Assembly (NCBI RefSeq): GCF_003955735.1
Contig: NZ_CP034464.1
Location: forward strand, 2,604,001-2,668,000
Direction: 5' to 3'
DNA from: Undibacterium parvum
Lineage (GTDB): Bacteria > Pseudomonadota > Gammaproteobacteria > Burkholderiales > Burkholderiaceae_D
DNA length: 64,000 bases
This document shows positions 15,149-25,773 of this stretch, in pieces (the first letter of the stretch is position 1; each line of letters begins with the position of its first letter). Under the pieces are notes generated by a model, which saw only the letters and a list, made by a program, of their open reading frames with translations, was not told the DNA's origin and did not search any database. The translations under genes were made by a program, and so were the position numbers.

Positions 15149-15631
15149 TTATTTGGCGACGTAAGTTCCGACACAAATCATACTGTCACCGGCACCGCGT
15201 TCACAGTAAGACTTCTTGAGCTCATAGCCCTGACTATTGGGGTTGGTAAATTTATACGGTCCATAAGTCCCCTTGGAATTCGCCTTCACCATATCGATCA
15301 TGCCCTTAATAAAGGCATTGCCGTCGCCGTCTTTAATGCCTATCAAATTCTTTCCTATCATCTTGGGATTGGCTCCCTGAGCCAGGCAGTTACCATCAAA
15401 ATCGTAGGCGAACACATACAGATCCCTGTCTTTAAAAGCACCCTCTGGATGTTCAGTGAAAACTTTGTAGGCTTTGTCTGCGCCTGCTGATTTAACTAGT
15501 GCAACGGCTTTCTTGACCATCTCTTGTGCCTCAGCGTCCGATCCACGCTCGCCAGCTGCCAGAGTATTGCCACTTAAAACCCCCAGCAATAAGGCACTCG
15601 CTGAAAATGTGAATAAAGAAAATTTGTTCAT
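15149..15631 (-). CDS. exported single-Cache-domain protein
   Basis: About 160 residues: a signal peptide (SALLLGVLSGNTLAA) and one sCache_2-like sensor domain. The family pattern runs from DRDLYVFAYDFDGNCLAQGANPKMIGKNL through to YGPYKFTNP. It has no transmembrane or signalling domain after the sensor, so it is a free periplasmic ligand-binding protein, probably for a small organic acid; its partner is unknown. I chose the second ATG (15631) because it lies nine bases from AGGAG; the first ATG (15637) is only three bases away. Confidence 0.85.
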   Translation of the reverse strand: MNKFSLFTFSASALLLGVLSGNTLAAGERGSDAEAQEMVKKAVALVKSAGADKAYKVFTEHPEGAFKDRDLYVFAYDFDGNCLAQGANPKMIGKNLIGIKDGDGNAFIKGMIDMVKANSKGTYGPYKFTNPNSQGYELKKSYCERGAGDSMICVGTYVAK

Positions 15632-15842
15632 TTGCATGTACTCCTTTAAGTTAACTAAGGAAAAGCGAATAAAGCGAATCCATTTTGCTACCGGAAATTA
15701 ATCAAAGGGAGAATAATTTTATGTGTTGTTGCGGAATCGCAAAGTAGCAGTGACTTAAATGCATGAAACGAGATGCATGGAACAAGCTCGCTGGCGTATT
15801 GTAAAAATTTTCTAAATTTTATATCCCAATTGCATAAAGGCC

Positions 15843-15871
15843 TTGACGAGTGCCTTGAGTATCCCTATACT
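15843..15871 (+). promoter_or_regulatory. sigma70 promoter of the tRNA-tuf operon
   Basis: TTGACG (15843-15848), a 17-base spacer, and TATACT (15866-15871): a near-consensus promoter that places +1 about 8 bases before tRNA-Tyr. It fits a strongly expressed tRNA-tuf transcript. Confidence 0.8.
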
Positions 15872-15885
15872 CTTGGATTCCCAAT

Positions 15886-15970
<85 letters not shown>

Positions 15971-16004
15971 TTGGCAAGATTTAAGGCTTTTGTTTGTTGG
16001 CCGT

Positions 16005-16078
16005 GCGGGTGTAGCTTAATGGTAGAGCTGAAGCCTTCCAAGCTTATGACGAGGGTTCGATTCCCTTCACCCGCTCCA
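16005..16078 (+). tRNA. tRNA-Gly (TCC)
   Basis: Acceptor GCGGGTG / CACCCGC, anticodon TCC at 16037-16039, T-arm GGTTCGATTCC, CCA encoded. Second tRNA of the cluster. Confidence 0.97.
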
Positions 16079-16115
16079 GTATTTATTTTGCGCATTTTTT
16101 TTGGTGCAAGTAATC

Positions 16116-16191
<76 letters not shown>

Positions 16192-16261
16192 AGAATCGTT
16201 GTTGATCCAAAGTTGTCGGGCGTGTGCCTGAATATTCTCATAAATTCATTAGGAGTCTAAA

Positions 16262-17455
16262 ATGGCAAAAGGTAAGTTTGAACGCACCAAGCCGCACGTT
16301 AACGTCGGCACAATTGGTCACGTGGATCATGGTAAAACTACATTGACTGCAGCGATCGCTACAGTATTGTCGAAGAAATTTGGCGGCGAAGCTAAGGCTT
16401 ACGATCAAATCGATGCGGCACCAGAAGAAAAAGCGCGCGGTATTACAATTAATACTGCTCACGTAGAATACGAAACAGAAGCGCGTCACTACGCTCACGT
16501 TGACTGCCCAGGCCATGCTGATTATGTTAAAAACATGATTACTGGTGCTGCTCAGATGGACGGTGCGATTCTTGTTTGTTCCGCAGCTGACGGTCCTATG
16601 CCTCAGACTCGTGAGCACATCTTGTTGGCGCGCCAAGTTGGTGTTCCATACATCATCGTGTTCCTGAACAAATGCGACATGGTTGATGATGCTGAGTTGT
16701 TGGAATTGGTTGAAATGGAAGTTCGTGAGTTGTTGTCTAAATACGAATTCCCAGGCGATGATTTGCCTATCATTCAAGGTTCTGCAAAGTTGGCATTAGA
16801 AGGCGACACTGGTCCTTTGGGCGAGCAAGCTATCATGAAATTGGCTGAAGCTTTGGATACATATATCCCTACGCCAGAGCGTGCTGTTGATGGTTCCTTC
16901 TTGTTGCCAGTTGAAGACGTATTCTCGATCTCTGGTCGTGGTACTGTGGTTACTGGCCGTATCGAACGCGGTATTGTTAAAGTTGGTGAAGCTCTGGAAA
17001 TCATCGGTATCACCGATACAGCAGTGACTACTTGTACTGGTGTTGAAATGTTCCGTAAATTACTGGATCAAGGTCAAGCAGGCGATAACGTTGGTGTCTT
17101 GTTGCGTGGTACTAAGCGTGAAGACGTGCAGCGTGGTCAAGTCTTGGCGAAGCCAGGTTCGATCAAGCCGCATGATCATTTCACAGGTGAGATCTATGTT
17201 TTGTCTAAAGATGAAGGTGGTCGTCACACTCCATTCTTTAACAACTACCGTCCACAGTTCTACTTCCGTACTACGGATGTGACTGGTTCGATCGAGTTGC
17301 CAAAAGACAAAGAAATGGTGATGCCAGGCGATAACGTCTCTATTACTGTTAAGTTGATCAACCCGATTGCGATGGAAGAGGGTCTCCGTTTCGCGATTCG
17401 TGAAGGTGGTCGTACTGTTGGTGCTGGTGTTGTTGCTAAGATCATTCCTGCTTAA
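16262..17455 (+). CDS. tuf: elongation factor Tu
   Basis: A 397-residue GTPase that delivers aminoacyl-tRNA to the ribosome. G1 is GHVDHGKT (about residues 19-26), the switch I region is [10 protein letters not shown]3 is DCPGHADY, G4 is NKCD and G5 is GSAKLA; domains II and III follow to the conserved VGAGVVAKI end. AGGAG lies before the ATG. Optimised codon use matches high expression. It lies between tRNA-Thr and tRNA-Trp, the classic second tuf locus; another copy is probably in the str operon outside the window. Confidence 0.99.
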   Translation: MAKGKFERTKPHVNVGTIGHVDHGKTTLTAAIATVLSKKFGGEAKAYDQIDAAPEEKARGITINTAHVEYETEARHYAHVDCPGHADYVKNMITGAAQMDGAILVCSAADGPMPQTREHILLARQVGVPYIIVFLNKCDMVDDAELLELVEMEVRELLSKYEFPGDDLPIIQGSAKLALEGDTGPLGEQAIMKLAEALDTYIPTPERAVDGSFLLPVEDVFSISGRGTVVTGRIERGIVKVGEALEIIGITDTAVTTCTGVEMFRKLLDQGQAGDNVGVLLRGTKREDVQRGQVLAKPGSIKPHDHFTGEIYVLSKDEGGRHTPFFNNYRPQFYFRTTDVTGSIELPKDKEMVMPGDNVSITVKLINPIAMEEGLRFAIREGGRTVGAGVVAKIIPA

Positions 17456-17484
17456 TAGTAGTTGTTGTAAGTGAAGTGAATATG

Positions 17485-17503
17485 GCGACCCCCTTCGGGT
17501 CGC
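17485..17503 (+). terminator. hairpin after tuf
   Basis: GCGACCC / GGGTCGC stem with a CCTTC loop, without a clear T-run. Likely a processing or partial termination signal between tuf and tRNA-Trp. Confidence 0.5.
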
Positions 17504-17531
17504 TGTATTAATTCTAGTAGTTCCAAGCCGT

Positions 17532-17607
17532 AGGGGTGTAGCTCAATTGGCAGAGCGTCGGTCTCCAAAACCGAAGGTTGTAGGTTCGATTCCTACCGCC
17601 CCTGCCA
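17532..17607 (+). tRNA. tRNA-Trp (CCA)
   Basis: Acceptor AGGGGTG / CGCCCCT (with a T-G pair), anticodon CCA at 17565-17567, T-arm GGTTCGATTCC, CCA encoded. It lies 36 bases before secE, as in many Proteobacteria. Confidence 0.97.
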
Positions 17608-17643
17608 CCATCGTGGTCGCAGGGCACCGAAAGTAAATTAAGT

Positions 17644-18027
17644 ATGTCTAACCATCCTATTCAAACCGTCAGTACCTCCCAAGATAAGTACAAAGTTGTT
17701 TTGGCTATCGTTGCTGCGGTTGCCGGTGTTGCTGCCTATTATATGTTGGTGAATCAAGCTTCCTATGTGCGCGTTGCCGCTCTGGTTGTTGGTTTGCTCA
17801 TTGCAGTGGTTTTGGCGTCGACTTCTGATGCTGGTCGTGAATTTTTTGTATTTGCAAAAGAAGCAGTTCGTGAAACTAAGAAGGTGGTATGGCCGGCTCG
17901 CAAAGAGGCGGGTCAAATTACTGCGGTCGTTTTCGGTTTTGTGTTGGTGATGGCAATATTTCTTTGGGGTGCGGATAAGTTAATCGGCTTCTTATTGTAT
18001 GACGTACTTCTTGGATGGAAAAAATAA
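17644..18027 (+). CDS. secE: preprotein translocase subunit SecE
   Basis: A 127-residue inner-membrane protein with three hydrophobic helices (about 20-37, 42-60, 93-115), the length of the gamma-proteobacterial three-TM form. The conserved amphipathic motif [14 protein letters not shown] precedes the last helix. It forms the SecYEG channel. Its stop overlaps the nusG start by one base (TAATG). Confidence 0.97.
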   Translation: MSNHPIQTVSTSQDKYKVVLAIVAAVAGVAAYYMLVNQASYVRVAALVVGLLIAVVLASTSDAGREFFVFAKEAVRETKKVVWPARKEAGQITAVVFGFVLVMAIFLWGADKLIGFLLYDVLLGWKK

Positions 18028-18620
18028 TGAGCGATAACATTCAGGAAGACTTGCAAGGTACAGAGCCTACGGTTTCTGTGCCTAAAAGTGCAAAAAGATG
18101 GTATGCAGTGCATGCTTACTCTGGTATGGAAAAGAGTGTGCAGCGCGCCTTGACTGAGCGCATTGAGCGCGCCGAGATGACTGAGATGTTTGGTCAAATT
18201 TTGGTGCCGACAGAAGAAGTCATAGAAGTAAAAAACGGTAAAAAAGCAGTTACCGAGCGCAGATTGTTTCCTAGTTACTTATTCGTCGAAATGGAAATGA
18301 CTGACGATACGTGGCATTTGGTTAAGAACACTAGCAAAGTAACTGGTTTTATCGGTGGTAAATCGAATAAGCCAGCGCCTATCCCTCAGCATGAGGTTGA
18401 TAAGATTTTGCAGCAAATGCAAGATGGTGTTGAGAAGCCAAGACCAAAAGTCTTGTACGAAGTGGGTGAAGTTGTTCGCATTAAAGATGGTCCATTCGCA
18501 GATTTCAATGGAAATGTTGAAGAAGTGAATTATGAGAAGTCAAAAGTGCGCGTTTCTGTTACAATCTTCGGTCGCTCAACACCTGTCGATGTAGACTTCG
18601 CTCAGGTTGAGAAGGTTTAA
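18027..18620 (+). CDS. nusG: transcription termination/antitermination factor NusG
   Basis: A 197-residue protein: an NGN domain ([18 protein letters not shown] onward) and a C-terminal KOW motif ([16 protein letters not shown]). It binds RNA polymerase, Rho and S10. I chose the ATG at 18027 rather than an upstream in-frame ATG at 18015, because the former overlaps the secE stop and gives the family-length protein. Confidence 0.97.
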   Translation: MSDNIQEDLQGTEPTVSVPKSAKRWYAVHAYSGMEKSVQRALTERIERAEMTEMFGQILVPTEEVIEVKNGKKAVTERRLFPSYLFVEMEMTDDTWHLVKNTSKVTGFIGGKSNKPAPIPQHEVDKILQQMQDGVEKPRPKVLYEVGEVVRIKDGPFADFNGNVEEVNYEKSKVRVSVTIFGRSTPVDVDFAQVEKV

Positions 18621-18685
18621 GTAAAAAATTTCGGCTGCCTGGTGCCATGCGGATGTTTAGTAAAAACCGGTAAAAGCGTAACAAA

Positions 18686-18722
18686 GAGGAGCCCTTCAAA
18701 ATAAGAAATTATTTCGGAGGGC
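18686..18722 (+). promoter_or_regulatory. leader hairpin upstream of rplK
   Basis: An interrupted inverted repeat (GCCCT … AGGGC enclosing AAATAA / TTATTT) lies in the 131-base gap before rplK, where r-protein leader or promoter elements usually sit. Its function is not shown by the sequence. Confidence 0.4.
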
Positions 18723-18751
18723 GCTATTACTCATTTAATGAAGGAGCCATC

Positions 18752-19183
18752 ATGGCAAAGAAAATCATTGGTTTTATCAAGCTGCAAGTTCCAGCTGGTA
18801 AAGCAAATCCATCCCCACCAATCGGTCCAGCTTTGGGTCAACGTGGTTTGAACATCATGGAATTCTGCAAAGCGTTTAACGCGCAGACTCAAGGTGTAGA
18901 GCCAGGTATGCCAATTCCAGTTGTGATCACTGCATTTGCGGATAAGTCTTTCACTTTCGTGATGAAGACTCCTCCTGCGACTTACATGATCAAAAAAGCA
19001 GCTGGTATCACTAAAGGTTCAGCGAAACCTCATACAGATAAAGTTGGTAAAATCACTCGTCAGCAAGCTGAAGAGATCGCGACCGCTAAACGCGCCGATC
19101 TGACAGCCGCCGATATGGACGCAGCAGTGCGTACTATCGCTGGTTCAGCACGCTCCATGGGTATCACGGTAGAGGGACTGTAA
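18752..19183 (+). CDS. rplK: 50S ribosomal protein L11
   Basis: A 143-residue L11 of normal length. The N-terminal half has the proline-rich motif [13 protein letters not shown]; the C-terminal rRNA-binding domain carries [14 protein letters not shown] and the [12 protein letters not shown] end. It binds the GTPase-associated region of 23S rRNA. AAGGAG precedes the ATG, and the stop overlaps rplA by one base (TAATG). Confidence 0.98.
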   Translation: MAKKIIGFIKLQVPAGKANPSPPIGPALGQRGLNIMEFCKAFNAQTQGVEPGMPIPVVITAFADKSFTFVMKTPPATYMIKKAAGITKGSAKPHTDKVGKITRQQAEEIATAKRADLTAADMDAAVRTIAGSARSMGITVEGL

Positions 19184-19878
19184 TGGCTAAGTTATCTAAA
19201 AAAGCAAAGTTGCTTGCAACTAAAGTTGATCGTCTGAAGGCTTACTCCTTTGATAATGCTATCGCTTTGATCAAAGAATGCGCAACTGCGAAATTCAACG
19301 AATCTATCGACGTTTCAGTTCAGCTGGGTGTTGATCCTAAGAAGTCTGATCAAGTTGTCCGTGGCGCAGTTGTTTTGCCAGCCGGCACAGGTAAGACTGT
19401 ACGCGTAGCGGTATTTGCTCAAGGCGCAAAAGCTGAAGAAGCTAAAGCTGCTGGTGCTGATATCGTTGGTATGGAAGACTTGGCTGAACGTGTCAAAGCT
19501 GGCGATATGCCTTTTGATATCGTTATCGCTTCTCCAGATACTATGCGTATCGTTGGTACTTTGGGTCAGATTCTGGGTCCACGTGGTTTGATGCCAAATC
19601 CTAAGGTTGGTACTGTTACTCCTGATGTTGCTACTGCAGTTAAAAATGCAAAAGCTGGTCAAGTGCAATATCGTACTGATAAGGCCGGTATCATTCACTC
19701 AACGATAGGTCGTAAGTCCTTCGCTGATGCTGATTTGAAATCTAACTTGTTGGCTCTGGTTGAAGCTTTGAATAAAGCAAAACCAACTTCCAGCAAGGGT
19801 GTTTATCTGCGTAAAATTTCCATCTCATCCACTATGGGTGCTGGTGTGCGCGTAGACCACAATAATTTGTCTGCATAA
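19183..19878 (+). CDS. rplA: 50S ribosomal protein L1
   Basis: A 231-residue L1 with the conserved [15 protein letters not shown] loop and the typical C-terminal [11 protein letters not shown]. It forms the L1 stalk and, in other bacteria, represses the L11-L1 operon by binding its leader. Translationally coupled to rplK. Confidence 0.98.
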   Translation: MAKLSKKAKLLATKVDRLKAYSFDNAIALIKECATAKFNESIDVSVQLGVDPKKSDQVVRGAVVLPAGTGKTVRVAVFAQGAKAEEAKAAGADIVGMEDLAERVKAGDMPFDIVIASPDTMRIVGTLGQILGPRGLMPNPKVGTVTPDVATAVKNAKAGQVQYRTDKAGIIHSTIGRKSFADADLKSNLLALVEALNKAKPTSSKGVYLRKISISSTMGAGVRVDHNNLSA

Positions 19879-19892
19879 GTAAAAAATTAAGT

Positions 19893-20178
19893 CCGAGTGC
19901 TGAAGTTCAGTGCTCGGCGCATCTTTGGGCTACCTGACTTTTTTGGTCGGGTAGAGTGTCAAAGACCGTTGGGCGGCGTTTATGTTTTTTGATAAACAAA
20001 GTTAATTTGCTAAAGAGTAATCTAAGGCACCCAACGCAGATGGTGTACCCGATCAAGTTTTGTAGTTACATACTGGCCCGCCAGTGCAACTCCTAACTTC
20101 GGACGCCGTGTTCGAAACGATATGAGGAAATCACATCATCCCGGTGTGAAGACTAATTATCATAATTGGAGGTTGACC
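19893..20178 (+). promoter_or_regulatory. rplA-rplJ intergenic region with L10-leader-like RNA
   Basis: A 300-base gap with two hairpins, 19893-19917 (12-bp stem with G-U pairs) and 19930-19954 (CTACCTGAC / GTCGGGTAG). A structured stretch to about 20110 follows, where other Proteobacteria have the L10-(L12)4 autoregulatory leader and the rplJL promoter. TTGGAGG (20166-20172) is the rplJ ribosome-binding site. Assignment is by position and foldability. Confidence 0.5.
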
Positions 20179-20745
20179 GTGAGTCTCAATCTGAATGACA
20201 AAAAAGCCGTCGTCGCTGAAGTCTCTGCAAAAGTAGCAACTGCACAGACTATCGTCGTAGCTGAATACCGTGGCATCCAGGTCGGTCACTTGACGAAACT
20301 ACGTGCTGCTGCACGTGCTGAAGGTGTGTACCTGCGTGTATTGAAAAATACATTAGCTCGTCGCGCTGTTGAAGGCACTGTATTTGCAAGCCTCGGTTCT
20401 GAAATGACTGGTCCGTTGATCTATGCGATCTCGGTAGATGCTGTTGCTGCTGCTAAAGTTATACAAGACTTTGCAAAAAGCAATGACAAACTAGTTGTTA
20501 AGGCAGGTAACTATGCTGGTAAGTCGCTGGATAAAGCTGGCGTTATCGCATTGGCAAGCATTCCTAGCCGTGAAGTTCTGTTGGCACAAGTGTTGGGTAT
20601 GATGCAGGCTCCTGTATCTGGCTTCGCACGTGCTCTGGCAGCTCTGTCAGCTAAGAAAGAATCTGAAAATCCTTCAGCGCCAGTTGCAGTTGCCGAGGCT
20701 GTTGAAGCCGTAGCAGCTGAAGTAACTGAAGCTGCAGCAGAATAA
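20179..20745 (+). CDS. rplJ: 50S ribosomal protein L10
   Basis: A 188-residue L10, slightly long because of an Ala/Glu-rich C-terminal tail ([19 protein letters not shown]). It forms the base of the L7/L12 stalk and, as a complex with L12, autoregulates the rplJL mRNA. The start is a GTG at 20179, seven bases after TTGGAGG; the longer frame from 20122 adds a non-conserved 19-residue stretch lying in the leader. Confidence 0.95.
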   Translation: MSLNLNDKKAVVAEVSAKVATAQTIVVAEYRGIQVGHLTKLRAAARAEGVYLRVLKNTLARRAVEGTVFASLGSEMTGPLIYAISVDAVAAAKVIQDFAKSNDKLVVKAGNYAGKSLDKAGVIALASIPSREVLLAQVLGMMQAPVSGFARALAALSAKKESENPSAPVAVAEAVEAVAAEVTEAAAE

Positions 20746-20796
20746 GATTTTTTTCGTCAATACCGAATCAATGTAATTTATAAATTGGAGTTTCAA

Positions 20797-21165
20797 ATGG
20801 CAATTAGCAAAGACGATATCTTGGAAGCCGTAGGCGCGATGTCCGTAATGGATCTGAACGACTTGGTTAAAGCATTCGAAGAAAAATTTGGCGTATCCGC
20901 TGCTGCAATGTCAGCTGGTCCAGCTGCTGGTCCAGCTGCTGCTGCTGAAGAGCAAACTGAATTCAACGTAGTGTTGACTGAAGTTGGCGCGAACAAAGTT
21001 AGCGTAATTAAAGCGGTACGTGAATTGACAGGTCTGGGCTTGAAAGAGGCTAAAGACGTAGTTGATGGTGCACCAAAAACAGTTAAAGAAGCTGTTTCCA
21101 AAGCAGATGCTGAAGCAGCTAAGAAAAAGCTGGAAGAAGCAGGCGCTAAAGCTGACATCAAGTAA
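20797..21165 (+). CDS. rplL: 50S ribosomal protein L7/L12
   Basis: A 122-residue stalk protein: an N-terminal dimerisation domain ([15 protein letters not shown]), an Ala/Gly/Pro hinge ([13 protein letters not shown]), and a C-terminal factor-binding domain ([24 protein letters not shown]). It recruits EF-Tu and EF-G. Start ATG 20797 preceded by TTGGAG; an upstream in-frame start at 20785 adds four non-conserved residues. Confidence 0.98.
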   Translation: MAISKDDILEAVGAMSVMDLNDLVKAFEEKFGVSAAAMSAGPAAGPAAAAEEQTEFNVVLTEVGANKVSVIKAVRELTGLGLKEAKDVVDGAPKTVKEAVSKADAEAAKKKLEEAGAKADIK

Positions 21166-21213
21166 TTTTGATACAGCATGGCGAATCTTCTTGATTCGTC
21201 AGAGTCAAAGATT

Positions 21214-21239
21214 GGAATCCTCTTCAAAGAGAGGGTTCC
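21214..21239 (+). terminator. attenuator-like hairpin between rplL and rpoB
   Basis: An 11-bp stem (GGAATCCTCTT / GAGAGGGTTCC with two G-T pairs) and a CAAA loop, followed by a T/C-rich but imperfect tail. It sits where rplKAJL-rpoBC operons carry a partial terminator that reduces readthrough into rpoB. Confidence 0.6.
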
Positions 21240-21452
21240 TCTTTGGCTTCTTTGTCGTTCTGAGGTTTGTTTAGTTGCTTCTGAGGCAAAGTCGTAATTG
21301 CCCAGTAGTCGGTTTGAAGCTTAGTTATAACAATTAAGGGCTGAGACTTGAGGTTTCATGTAGTAAAAATAGAGTTTGTGGATTTTTGCAGATGATATTT
21401 TCTTGCTTGAATCCTGAATTCTCCATCCTTTTTTGTCACTCACGGAGTGTCC

Positions 21453-24400
21453 ATGCACTACTCATTTACTGAGAAGAAGCGAATTCGTAAATCTTTTGCG
21501 AAACGCGCTAACGTTCACAACGTTCCGTTCCTGCTGGCGACCCAGCTCGAGTCATATCATAGTTTTTTGCAGCAAGACAATGCACCGTCTTCACGCAAAA
21601 ATGAAGGCTTGCAGTCTGCCTTCACTTCGATATTTCCGATCGTGTCGCATAATGGGTTCGCTCGCCTCGAATTCCTATCCTACGTTTTAGGTGACCCTGC
21701 ATTTGATGTCAAGGAATGTCAATTGCGCGGGCTTACTTTTGCGTCACCTTTACGTGCAAAGGTACGTCTGGTGATTCTGGATAAAGAATCGCCAACTAAA
21801 CCTGTCGTTAAAGAAATGAAAGAACAAGAAGTTTACATGGGTGAATTGCCACTCATGACGACGACTGGTTCATTCGTGATTAACGGTACAGAGCGCGTTA
21901 TTGTGTCTCAGTTGCACCGCTCGCCTGGTGTGTTCTTTGAGCACGACCGCGGCAAAACACACTCATCCGGTAAATTGCTGTTTTCAGCAAGAATTATCCC
22001 TTACCGTGGTTCGTGGTTGGATTTTGAATTCGATCCAAAAGATATCTTGTTCTTCCGTATCGACAGACGTCGTAAGATGCCTGTAACGATATTGTTGCGT
22101 GCTATAGGCATGAGCAATGAACAGATCTTAGCGAATTTCTTTGTTTTTGATAATTTCAATCTGCACAGCGATGGCGCCGAGATGGAATTTGTTGCTGAGC
22201 GTCTGCGCGGTGAAGTGGCCCGTTTCGACATCGTCGACAAAACAGGAAAAGTGATCGTTGCTAAAGACAAGCGTATCAACTCCAAGCATGTGCGTGAAGT
22301 TGAAGCTGCTGGTATCAAGCATATTTCGGTTCCTGAAGATTATTTGCTTGGTCGCGTTTTGGCGAAAAACATCGTTGACGCAGAAACTGGCGAAGTGGTT
22401 GCCAATGCGAATGACGAGTTAACAGAAGAGTTGTTGGCGCGTCTGCGCGATGCAAAAATCAGCGATATTCAAACTCTGTATACCAATGATTTGGATCAGG
22501 GTTCGTATATTTCTCAGACTCTGCGCGCTGATGATACCGCCGATAAGATGGCAGCACGTGTCGCTATCTATCGCATGATGCGTCCAGGCGAACCGCCTAC
22601 AGAAGATTCAGTAGAGTCTCTGTTTAACGGCTTGTTCTACAACGAAGATCGTTACGATTTGTCAGCTGTCGGTCGTATGAAGTTCAACCGCCGTATTGGT
22701 CGTGATGAACTGACTGGCGCGATGACTTTGTCCAATGAAGACGTGTTGGCTGTGATTAAGATCTTGGTTGAGTTGCGCAATGGTCGCGGTGAAGTCGATG
22801 ATATTGATCACTTAGGTAATCGTCGTGTACGTTGCGTCGGTGAATTGGCTGAGAATCAATTCCGTGCCGGTCTGGTTCGCGTAGAGCGCGCAGTGAAAGA
22901 GCGTTTGGGTCAAGCTGAAGCGGATAATTTGATGCCGCATGATTTGATCAATTCCAAGCCTATCTCTGCCGCCATTCGTGAGTTCTTCGGTTCTTCACAG
23001 TTGTCGCAGTTTATGGATCAAACTAATCCTTTGTCAGAAATTACGCATAAGCGTCGTATTTCTGCTTTGGGACCTGGTGGTTTGACACGTGAACGTGCTG
23101 GTTTTGAAGTGCGTGACGTACATCCAACTCACTACGGTCGAGTTTGCCCGATTGAGACACCAGAGGGACCAAACATTGGTTTGATCAACTCTTTGGCTTT
23201 GTATGCACGTTTGAACGAATACGGTTTCCTGGAAACGCCATACCGCAAGGTTGTCGACAGCAAGATCACGACCCAGATCGATTATTTGTCTGCAATCGAA
23301 GAAGGTCGCTACATCATCGCTCAGGCGAATGCGTCTATCGACAATAGCGGTAGTCTGTCAGATGAATTGGTGTCTGCACGTCAAGCTGGTGAAACCATTT
23401 TGGTCTCTCCTGAACGCGTACAGTACATGGACGTTGCGACAGGTCAGGTGGTCTCGGTTGCAGCATCCTTGATTCCTTTCCTAGAACACGATGATGCGAA
23501 CCGTGCTTTGATGGGTGCCAACATGCAGCGTCAAGCTGTGCCATGTTTGCGTCCGGAAAAAGCCCTGGTCGGTACAGGTATCGAACGTACAGTTGCGGTC
23601 GATTCTGGTACTACAGTACAAGCTTTGCGTGGTGGTAAAGTTGATTACATCGATGCGGGTCGTATCGTTATTCGCGTCAATGATGCGGAAGCGACGGCAG
23701 GCGAAGTCGGTGTTGATATCTACAACCTGATTAAGTACACACGTTCTAACCAGAACACCAACATCAATCAACGTCCTATCGTTAAGATCGGTGATCGCGT
23801 TACCAAAGGTGACGTCTTGGCGGATGGTGCATCGACAGATTTGGGTGAATTGGCCTTGGGTCAAAACATGCTGGTCGCGTTTATGCCTTGGAATGGTTAT
23901 AACTTCGAAGATTCGATTTTGATCTCCGAAAAAGTGGTGGCTGATGATCGTTACACTTCCATTCATATTGAAGAGTTGTCGGTCGTTGCGCGTGATACTA
24001 AGCTTGGTGCCGAAGAAATCACTCGCGATATCTCGAATCTGGCTGAGAATCAATTAGCTCGTCTGGATGAAGCAGGTATCGTCTACGTCGGTGCGGAAGT
24101 CACTGCCGGTGATACTCTGGTTGGTAAGGTAACGCCAAAAGGCGAAACTCAACTGACGCCAGAAGAAAAACTGCTGCGTGCGATTTTCGGTGAGAAAGCA
24201 TCTGACGTTAAAGATACGTCCCTGCGCGTGCCTTCCGGCATGGTCGGTACTGTGATCGACGTTCAAGTGTTTACCCGTGAAGGTATACAACGTGACAAGC
24301 GTGCGCAACAGATCATTGATGATGAACTGAAGCGCTATCGTCTGGATTTAAACGATCAGATGCGTATTGTTGAAGGCGATGCATTTGAGCGTCTTGAGCG

Positions 24401-25559
24401 TATGTTGACTGGCAAGGTCGCTAACGGTGGTCCAGCGAAATTGGCTAAAGGTAGTAGCGTTACCAAAGAATATCTGGCTGATCTGGATAAATACCATTGG
24501 TTCGATATTCGTCCTGCCGATGATGACACTGCAAAATCTTTGGAAGCCATTAAGGATTCCATCGCTGAGAAGCGTCATCAATTTGATCTAGCGTTTGAAG
24601 AAAAACGCACCAAGTTGACGCAAGGCGATGAATTGCCTCCAGGCGTACAAAAAATGGTCAAGGTTTACCTGGCTGTTAAACGTCGCTTGCAACCTGGTGA
24701 CAAAATGGCGGGTCGTCACGGTAACAAGGGTGTGGTTTCACGCATTGTTCCGATTGAAGATATGCCTTACATGGCTGACGGTACTCCAGCTGACATCGTA
24801 CTGAACCCATTGGGTGTTCCTTCACGGATGAACGTTGGTCAGGTCTTGGAAGTACATTTGGGCTGGGCTGCTAAAGGTTTGGGCATACGTATCGGCGAAA
24901 TGCTGAAAGCCAAAGTCAAGATCGAAGAGTTACGTGGCTTCCTGAAACAGATTTATAACGAATCTGGCAAAGTTGAAGATATCGACGGTTTGTCTGATGA
25001 TGAAATTTTGACTTTGACAGGCAATTTGAAAAACGGTGTGCCATTTGCCACTCCAGTTTTCGATGGTGCTGATGAAGCTGAAATTCGCCGCATGCTCGAT
25101 CTGGCTTACCCAGATGAAATTGCTAAGCAACTCGGTATGACGCCTTCGAAGAATCAAGTCACTTTGTATGATGGCCGTACTGGTGAATCTTTCGAACGTA
25201 ATGTCACTGTCGGTTACATGCACGTTCTGAAATTGCACCATCTGGTTGATGACAAGATGCATGCACGTTCTACCGGTCCTTACTCTCTGGTTACGCAACA
25301 ACCATTGGGCGGTAAAGCGCAGTTCGGTGGTCAGCGTTTCGGTGAGATGGAAGTTTGGGCACTGGAAGCATACGGCGCGTCTTATGTCTTGCAAGAGATG
25401 TTGACCGTGAAATCAGATGACGTAAATGGACGTACTAAAGTGTACGAAAATCTGGTTAAAGGTGATCACGTGATTGAAGCCGGTATGCCAGAATCCTTTA
25501 ACGTTTTGGTTAAAGAAATTCGTTCTCTGGGTATCGATATCGATCTCGACCGTAACTGA
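21453..25559 (+). CDS. rpoB: RNA polymerase beta subunit
   Basis: A 1368-residue subunit of normal proteobacterial length, starting [15 protein letters not shown] at ATG 21453 after CGGAG. The rifampicin pocket ([29 protein letters not shown]) has the residues of sensitive enzymes at the usual Asp, His and Ser positions; one Asn of the E. coli cluster is Thr. The [15 protein letters not shown] active-site loop and the C-terminal [17 protein letters not shown] clamp segment are intact. It forms the catalytic core with RpoC. Confidence 0.99.
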   Translation: MHYSFTEKKRIRKSFAKRANVHNVPFLLATQLESYHSFLQQDNAPSSRKNEGLQSAFTSIFPIVSHNGFARLEFLSYVLGDPAFDVKECQLRGLTFASPLRAKVRLVILDKESPTKPVVKEMKEQEVYMGELPLMTTTGSFVINGTERVIVSQLHRSPGVFFEHDRGKTHSSGKLLFSARIIPYRGSWLDFEFDPKDILFFRIDRRRKMPVTILLRAIGMSNEQILANFFVFDNFNLHSDGAEMEFVAERLRGEVARFDIVDKTGKVIVAKDKRINSKHVREVEAAGIKHISVPEDYLLGRVLAKNIVDAETGEVVANANDELTEELLARLRDAKISDIQTLYTNDLDQGSYISQTLRADDTADKMAARVAIYRMMRPGEPPTEDSVESLFNGLFYNEDRYDLSAVGRMKFNRRIGRDELTGAMTLSNEDVLAVIKILVELRNGRGEVDDIDHLGNRRVRCVGELAENQFRAGLVRVERAVKERLGQAEADNLMPHDLINSKPISAAIREFFGSSQLSQFMDQTNPLSEITHKRRISALGPGGLTRERAGFEVRDVHPTHYGRVCPIETPEGPNIGLINSLALYARLNEYGFLETPYRKVVDSKITTQIDYLSAIEEGRYIIAQANASIDNSGSLSDELVSARQAGETILVSPERVQYMDVATGQVVSVAASLIPFLEHDDANRALMGANMQRQAVPCLRPEKALVGTGIERTVAVDSGTTVQALRGGKVDYIDAGRIVIRVNDAEATAGEVGVDIYNLIKYTRSNQNTNINQRPIVKIGDRVTKGDVLADGASTDLGELALGQNMLVAFMPWNGYNFEDSILISEKVVADDRYTSIHIEELSVVARDTKLGAEEITRDISNLAENQLARLDEAGIVYVGAEVTAGDTLVGKVTPKGETQLTPEEKLLRAIFGEKASDVKDTSLRVPSGMVGTVIDVQVFTREGIQRDKRAQQIIDDELKRYRLDLNDQMRIVEGDAFERLERMLTGKVANGGPAKLAKGSSVTKEYLADLDKYHWFDIRPADDDTAKSLEAIKDSIAEKRHQFDLAFEEKRTKLTQGDELPPGVQKMVKVYLAVKRRLQPGDKMAGRHGNKGVVSRIVPIEDMPYMADGTPADIVLNPLGVPSRMNVGQVLEVHLGWAAKGLGIRIGEMLKAKVKIEELRGFLKQIYNESGKVEDIDGLSDDEILTLTGNLKNGVPFATPVFDGADEAEIRRMLDLAYPDEIAKQLGMTPSKNQVTLYDGRTGESFERNVTVGYMHVLKLHHLVDDKMHARSTGPYSLVTQQPLGGKAQFGGQRFGEMEVWALEAYGASYVLQEMLTVKSDDVNGRTKVYENLVKGDHVIEAGMPESFNVLVKEIRSLGIDIDLDRN

Positions 25560-25580
25560 TAGTAAAGTAATCGAAGTAAA

Positions 25581-25611
25581 GCCGCCACCGGGTGTTTTGC
25601 CTGGTGGCGGC
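25581..25611 (+). terminator. strong hairpin in the rpoB-rpoC gap
   Basis: A 12-bp stem (GCCGCCACCGGG paired with CCTGGTGGCGGC, one G-T pair) with a TGTTTTG-type loop and no T-run. The 214-base gap is longer than usual for rpoBC, so this may be an RNA-processing or stability element rather than a terminator. Confidence 0.55.
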
Positions 25612-25773
25612 ATTAGTATATATAGCCGTTAGGAAAGTTTTCGTTCCCGGTATGAGCGGAACCCGTTTGCAAAACCGGGCTCTCCCGCTGATGCGAACAG
25701 GGTCTATACGAAAACAAACCTGGTAATACCTTAATCACCAAGCGTTTTCTCACGCTACACTGGAGTGATAGAC